From assembly GCA_039029135.1 (NCBI GenBank), contig JBCCGT010000004.1, forward strand, positions 124,001 to 188,000: 64,000 bases of DNA. The letters are read 5' to 3'. The notes beneath the pieces are model-generated. The model did not search any database. It was not told the origin of the DNA and saw only the letters and a list, made by a program, of their open reading frames with translations. Shown here piece by piece: positions 60,899 to 64,000 of this stretch. Within the stretch, counting starts at the first letter, position 1, and each line of letters starts with the position of its first letter. A program made the position numbers and the translations under genes. Source of the stretch: JALZVT01 sp039029135. Its GTDB lineage: Bacteria > Pseudomonadota > Gammaproteobacteria > Pseudomonadales > Azotimanducaceae.

Positions 60899-61498
60899 GT
60901 GGCGGGGGCACAACAAACGCTCATTAAGGCGGTGCTGTGGCTGCTGTTAGCGGCGCCGGCTCTGTGGCTTGCGGCCGAGATCTGGCGACTCGACCCGTAT
61001 CGGGTTGGCGCGCTCGGCGCGGATCCGCAGCTCGCGGTGACGCGCTGGCTCGGCGAGTGGGGGCTGCGCATTCTGCTCGCGACGCTCGCGCTGTCCAGCG
61101 TTGCGCGGCTGCGGCGGCGGCCAGGCTGGATTCGCTATCGGCGTCTGCTGGGCCTGTTTGCCTTCGCCTATCTGAGCGCGCACCTGATTGCCTACAGCGC
61201 GCTGCTGGCGGGCTTCGATCTTGCGCAGGTTGGCGCGGATCTGCTCGACCGCCCCTACATCACGGCTGGTTTCGTCGGCTGGCTATTGCTGCTGCCGCTG
61301 GCGGTCACATCGACCCGCGGCTGGCAGCGCTCACTCGGCCCCGCCTGGCGGACGCTGCATCGGCTCAGCTATCCCGCGCTGGTGCTCGGCCTGCTGCACT
61401 TGGTCTGGCTGACCAAGGACGGCTACTTTGAGGTCGTTCTCTACACGCTCGCGGCCTTTGCCCTGTTCTGGGAGCGCTGGCGGTCGCGTCGGCGCTAA
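60899..61498 (+). CDS. msrQ: Heme-binding membrane subunit MsrQ
   Basis: 199 residues with six membrane helices, a ferric-reductase-like transmembrane protein. Heme-ligand histidines are in YLSAHLIAYSALL and LHRLSYPALVLGLLHLVW. It carries electrons from the quinone pool to MsrP. GTG 60899 is the start, 15 bp after the msrP stop. Confidence 0.92.
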   Translation: MAGAQQTLIKAVLWLLLAAPALWLAAEIWRLDPYRVGALGADPQLAVTRWLGEWGLRILLATLALSSVARLRRRPGWIRYRRLLGLFAFAYLSAHLIAYSALLAGFDLAQVGADLLDRPYITAGFVGWLLLLPLAVTSTRGWQRSLGPAWRTLHRLSYPALVLGLLHLVWLTKDGYFEVVLYTLAAFALFWERWRSRRR

Positions 61499-61579
61499 CC
61501 TAAACTCCTGCCGCTTGTTTGCCGGGCCGCAGCGAAGCCGCTAAACGTCCGCCGAGCGTTCGCCGACAGTCGGCACTAT

Positions 61580-61611
61580 CTGTGCGAAGACCGGCCTGTG
61601 CGAAGACCGGC
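61580..61611 (+). repeat. 16-bp direct repeat, two copies
   Basis: CTGTGCGAAGACCGGC occurs twice in tandem, 23 bp before the start of the DUF4212 gene. Confidence 0.88.
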
Positions 61612-61634
61612 GCCAAGATTTTGGGGGGGAATAC

Positions 61635-61913
61635 ATGACGCGAGAAGCGTTCTGGCGCGCGCATCTGCGCCTCATCGGCTGGTGTCTGCTCGTCTGGTTC
61701 GTCGCGTCGTTTGGCTGCGGCATCCTGTTCGCGGACGCGCTGAACCGACTGCAGATCGGCGGCGTACCGCTTGGTTTCTGGTTCGCCCAGCAGGGCGCCA
61801 TCTACGTCTTTGTGGTCCTGATCCCGATCTATACCTGGCGCATCAATCGCCTGGAGCGCCGCTACCACGCGGGCGCGACCGAGCGGTCCTCTGACTCTGA
61901 TGGCGGGGCCTAA
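61635..61913 (+). CDS. DUF4212 small subunit of a sodium:solute symporter
   Basis: 92 residues with two membrane helices (about 12-34 and 50-70), and LIGWCLLVWFVASFGCGILF and GFWFAQQGAIYVFVVLIPIY are the DUF4212 pattern. A seven-G run four to five bases upstream serves as ribosome-binding site. Such proteins always accompany a VC_2705-type symporter, which here begins 3 bp after its stop. Confidence 0.9.
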   Translation: MTREAFWRAHLRLIGWCLLVWFVASFGCGILFADALNRLQIGGVPLGFWFAQQGAIYVFVVLIPIYTWRINRLERRYHAGATERSSDSDGGA

Positions 61914-61916
61914 TCG

Positions 61917-63686
61917 ATGTCGTTGCAGCTTTTGACACAGCTCGTCGTCGGCGCATCGTTCGCGCTCTACATCGGCATCGCCATCTATTCACGCGCGCGC
62001 TCCACGGGCGACTTCTATGTCGCCAACAAGGGCGTTCATCCCGTGGCGAACGGCATGGCCACGGCCGCTGACTGGATGAGCGCCGCGAGCTTCATCTCCA
62101 TGGCGGGCTTGATCGCGTTTCTCGGCTACGACGGCTCGGTTTATCTGATGGGCTGGACCGGCGGCTACGTGCTGCTGGCCCTGCTGCTTGCGCCTTATCT
62201 GCGCAAGTTCGGCCGCTTCACGGTGCCCGAGTTTGTGGGCGATCGCTATTACTCGCAGGTTGCCAGGCTCGTCGCCGTCATCTGTCTGATCTTCATCTCT
62301 TTCACCTATGTGGCGGGGCAGATGCGCGGCGTGGGCATCGTCTTCTCGCGTTTTCTGGACGTCGAGCTGACCCAGGGGCTGATCATCGGCATGGGCGTGG
62401 TGTTCTTTTATGCGGTGCTAGGCGGCATGAAGGGCATCACCTACACGCAGGTCGCGCAATACTGCGTGCTGATCTTTGCCTACACCGTGCCCGCCGTCTT
62501 CATCGCGCTGCAGGTCACTAATACGCCGCTGCCGCAGCTCAGCTTTGGCAGTTCGGTCGCTGGTGCCGATGCGAGCCTGTTAGCCAAGCTCAACACGGTC
62601 GTGACCGATCTGGGTTTTCCGGCCTACACCGACGGCACCAAGTCGACGATCGACGTGTTTTTCATCACGCTGGCGCTGATGGTCGGCACAGCGGGCCTGC
62701 CGCACGTGCTGGTGCGGTTCTTCACGGTACCCAGGGTCAGCGACGCGCGCGTGTCTGCCGGCTGGGCGCTCGTCTTCATTGCGATTCTGTACACCACCGC
62801 GCCGGCGGTGGGGGCGCTGGCGAGATTCAACCTGACGACGACGATCCAGACGGGTCCGGTGGGGGAGGAGACGGCAAATCTCGCCTATGCCGAGCGCCCC
62901 GAGTGGTTCCGGACCTGGGAGCGCACCGGCCTGCTCGAGTTCGAGGATTTGAACGGCGACGGGCGCATTCAGTACTACAACGACGCGAGTCCAGTATTCG
63001 CGCCGCGCGCGCGCGAACTCGGCTGGTCCGGCTCGGAGCTGCGCGTCGATCGCGACATCATCGTGCTCGCCAATCCGGAGATCGCCGCGCTGCCGGACTG
63101 GGTCATCGCGCTCGTCGCCGCGGGCGGTGTGGCCGCGGCGCTGTCGACGGCCGCGGGGCTGCTGCTCGTCATATCGGCTGCCATCTCCCACGATCTGCTG
63201 AAGGGCATGTTCATGCGTAACATTTCCGAGCGTCGGGAGCTTCTGGCCGGCCGCCTCAGCGCGGCGGCGGCGGTGCTGTGCGCGGGCTATCTTGGCTATA
63301 ACCCGCCCGGGTTCGTGGCCCAGGTCGTCGCGTTCGCGTTTGGATTGGCGGCCGCGAGTCTATTTCCTGTGATTCTGCTGGGCGTCTTCTCGAAGCGGGT
63401 CAATCGGGAGGGCGCGATCGCCGGCATGCTGACCGGGCTGATCTTTACGCTCGGCTACATCGTCTATTTCAAGGGCGTGTTTATCGAGCCGCTCGCCGCC
63501 AACGTGGCGGACAACTGGCTCTTCGGCATCTCGCCCGAGGGTATCGGCGGCATCGGCATGCTGCTGAACTTCGCGGTGGCGATCGTCGTCAGCCGGCTAA
63601 CGGCGCCGCCGCCCGCGGAGATCGCGGAACTGGTCGAGGACCTGCGGCTGCCGGAACGCCCGGCGTCGGGCGCGGCGCGCCTTTAG
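61917..63686 (+). CDS. VC_2705-family sodium:solute symporter (SSS superfamily)
   Basis: 589 residues with about 13 membrane helices. ARSTGDFYVANKGVHPVANGMATAADWMSAASFISMAGL (about 28-65, key GMATAADWMSAASF) is the SSS sodium-site helix, and GTAGLPHVLVRFFTVP is the second signature. Between helices lies a soluble insertion (about 310-385) containing a near-perfect EF-hand loop, D344 L N G D G R I (344-351). Family relatives near acetate and pyruvate transport suggest carboxylate uptake; the substrate is not determined. Its stop overlaps that of the convergent DAHP synthase gene. Confidence 0.88.
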   Translation: MSLQLLTQLVVGASFALYIGIAIYSRARSTGDFYVANKGVHPVANGMATAADWMSAASFISMAGLIAFLGYDGSVYLMGWTGGYVLLALLLAPYLRKFGRFTVPEFVGDRYYSQVARLVAVICLIFISFTYVAGQMRGVGIVFSRFLDVELTQGLIIGMGVVFFYAVLGGMKGITYTQVAQYCVLIFAYTVPAVFIALQVTNTPLPQLSFGSSVAGADASLLAKLNTVVTDLGFPAYTDGTKSTIDVFFITLALMVGTAGLPHVLVRFFTVPRVSDARVSAGWALVFIAILYTTAPAVGALARFNLTTTIQTGPVGEETANLAYAERPEWFRTWERTGLLEFEDLNGDGRIQYYNDASPVFAPRARELGWSGSELRVDRDIIVLANPEIAALPDWVIALVAAGGVAAALSTAAGLLLVISAAISHDLLKGMFMRNISERRELLAGRLSAAAAVLCAGYLGYNPPGFVAQVVAFAFGLAAASLFPVILLGVFSKRVNREGAIAGMLTGLIFTLGYIVYFKGVFIEPLAANVADNWLFGISPEGIGGIGMLLNFAVAIVVSRLTAPPPAEIAELVEDLRLPERPASGAARL

Positions 63687-64000
63687 GCGCTGCGCCGTTT
63701 CTCTACGGCCTGGGCAAGCTGGTCGAGACAGCGTTCGGTGTCGTCCCAGCCAATGCACGCGTCGGTAATGCTCTGACCGTAGGTCAGGCCGGTGCCGTCG
63801 CCGATGCTCTGGTTGCCAGCGACCAGATTGCTCTCGATCATGACGCCGAATACGCGGCGGTCGCCGGAGGCGAGCTGGCCGCTGATGTCTTCGCAAACCA
63901 GCAGCTGATTTTGGTGCTGCTTGCGACTGTTCGCGTGACTCATGTCGATCATGACCTTCTCGCGCAGATCGCGCTTGGCGAGGGTCGCGCAGGTCGATTC
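63683..64000 (-). CDS. 3-deoxy-7-phosphoheptulonate synthase (class I), C-terminal part
   Basis: The last 105 residues of an AroF/G/H-type enzyme; the start is beyond the window. VMIDMSHANSRKQHQNQL, with the phosphate and metal-binding His, is followed by RRVFGVMIESNLVAGNQ and SITDACIGWDDTE, typical of class I DAHP synthase. First enzyme of the shikimate pathway. The three E. coli isozymes cannot be told apart from this piece. Confidence 0.92.
   Translation of the reverse strand, partial: ESTCATLAKRDLREKVMIDMSHANSRKQHQNQLLVCEDISGQLASGDRRVFGVMIESNLVAGNQSIGDGTGLTYGQSITDACIGWDDTERCLDQLAQAVEKRRSA

Overview
The window is a GC-rich, densely coding stretch of a gammaproteobacterial chromosome. It has no rRNA, no insertion sequence, no prophage and no CRISPR. 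The assignment rests on gene order. From ispB at about 24.9 kb to pgeF at about 54.5 kb the genes follow the block I recall from Pseudomonas aeruginosa: ispB, rplU, rpmA, obg, proB, rpsT, murJ, ribF, lspA, fkpB, pil genes, fimT, pilR, pilS, bamD, rluD, pgeF. It is followed by a DUF4124 gene, ilvI-ilvH-ilvC-pssA and msrPQ, again in a familiar order. The left third is less conserved, and I cannot name the genus.

Layout. 0-9.6 kb: the end of a MarR regulator coupled to an HpaB-type flavin hydroxylase, an acyltransferase/flavodoxin pair divergent from threonine dehydratase, a four-gene ECF sigma operon with envelope proteins, a CitE-like lyase and an LLM-class oxidoreductase. 10-17.4 kb: a leftward unit with an RND adaptor, an RND permease, an NTF2-like protein and a PEP-synthase/rifampin-phosphotransferase-like enzyme. 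17.7-21.3 kb: glutathione S-transferase, glyoxalase I, small proteins in a repeat-rich stretch, a DUF1223 protein and tRNA-Pro. 21.4-25.9 kb: ispB, an exported peptidase-like hydrolase and an ABC-2 exporter, joined by 4-bp overlaps. 26-33.5 kb: ribosomal proteins L21, L27 and S20, Obg, glutamate kinase, the lipid II flippase, FAD synthetase, signal peptidase II and an FKBP isomerase.

33.6-51.4 kb is the type IVa pilus minor-pilin locus: pilE, fimU, pilV, pilW, pilX, pilY1 and a pilY2-like gene face right, and fimT, pilR and pilS face left. PilS/PilR would control sigma-54 transcription. The minor pilins and PilY1 would form the pilus-priming tip complex. 51.5-64 kb: bamD, rluD, pgeF, DUF4124, branched-chain amino acid synthesis (ilvIHC), phosphatidylserine synthase, the periplasmic methionine sulfoxide reductase MsrPQ, a two-subunit sodium:solute symporter and the end of a DAHP synthase.

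The most unusual item is pilY1, which encodes about 3,150 residues, nearly three times the usual size. About 1,800 residues of cadherin/Ig-like repeats, including an exact 588-bp alternating two-domain period, precede the von Willebrand A and beta-propeller parts. The pil locus also looks rearranged: the fimU-to-pilY2 block is inverted relative to Pseudomonas, ileS and ispH are absent from their usual places, and a long inverted repeat lies at the pilE/fimU junction. Other recurring signals are short tandem repeats in the non-coding leaders of several genes, probable leaderless transcripts (ilvA, the flavodoxin gene, ribF), and strong hairpins without U-tracts just after several stop codons.
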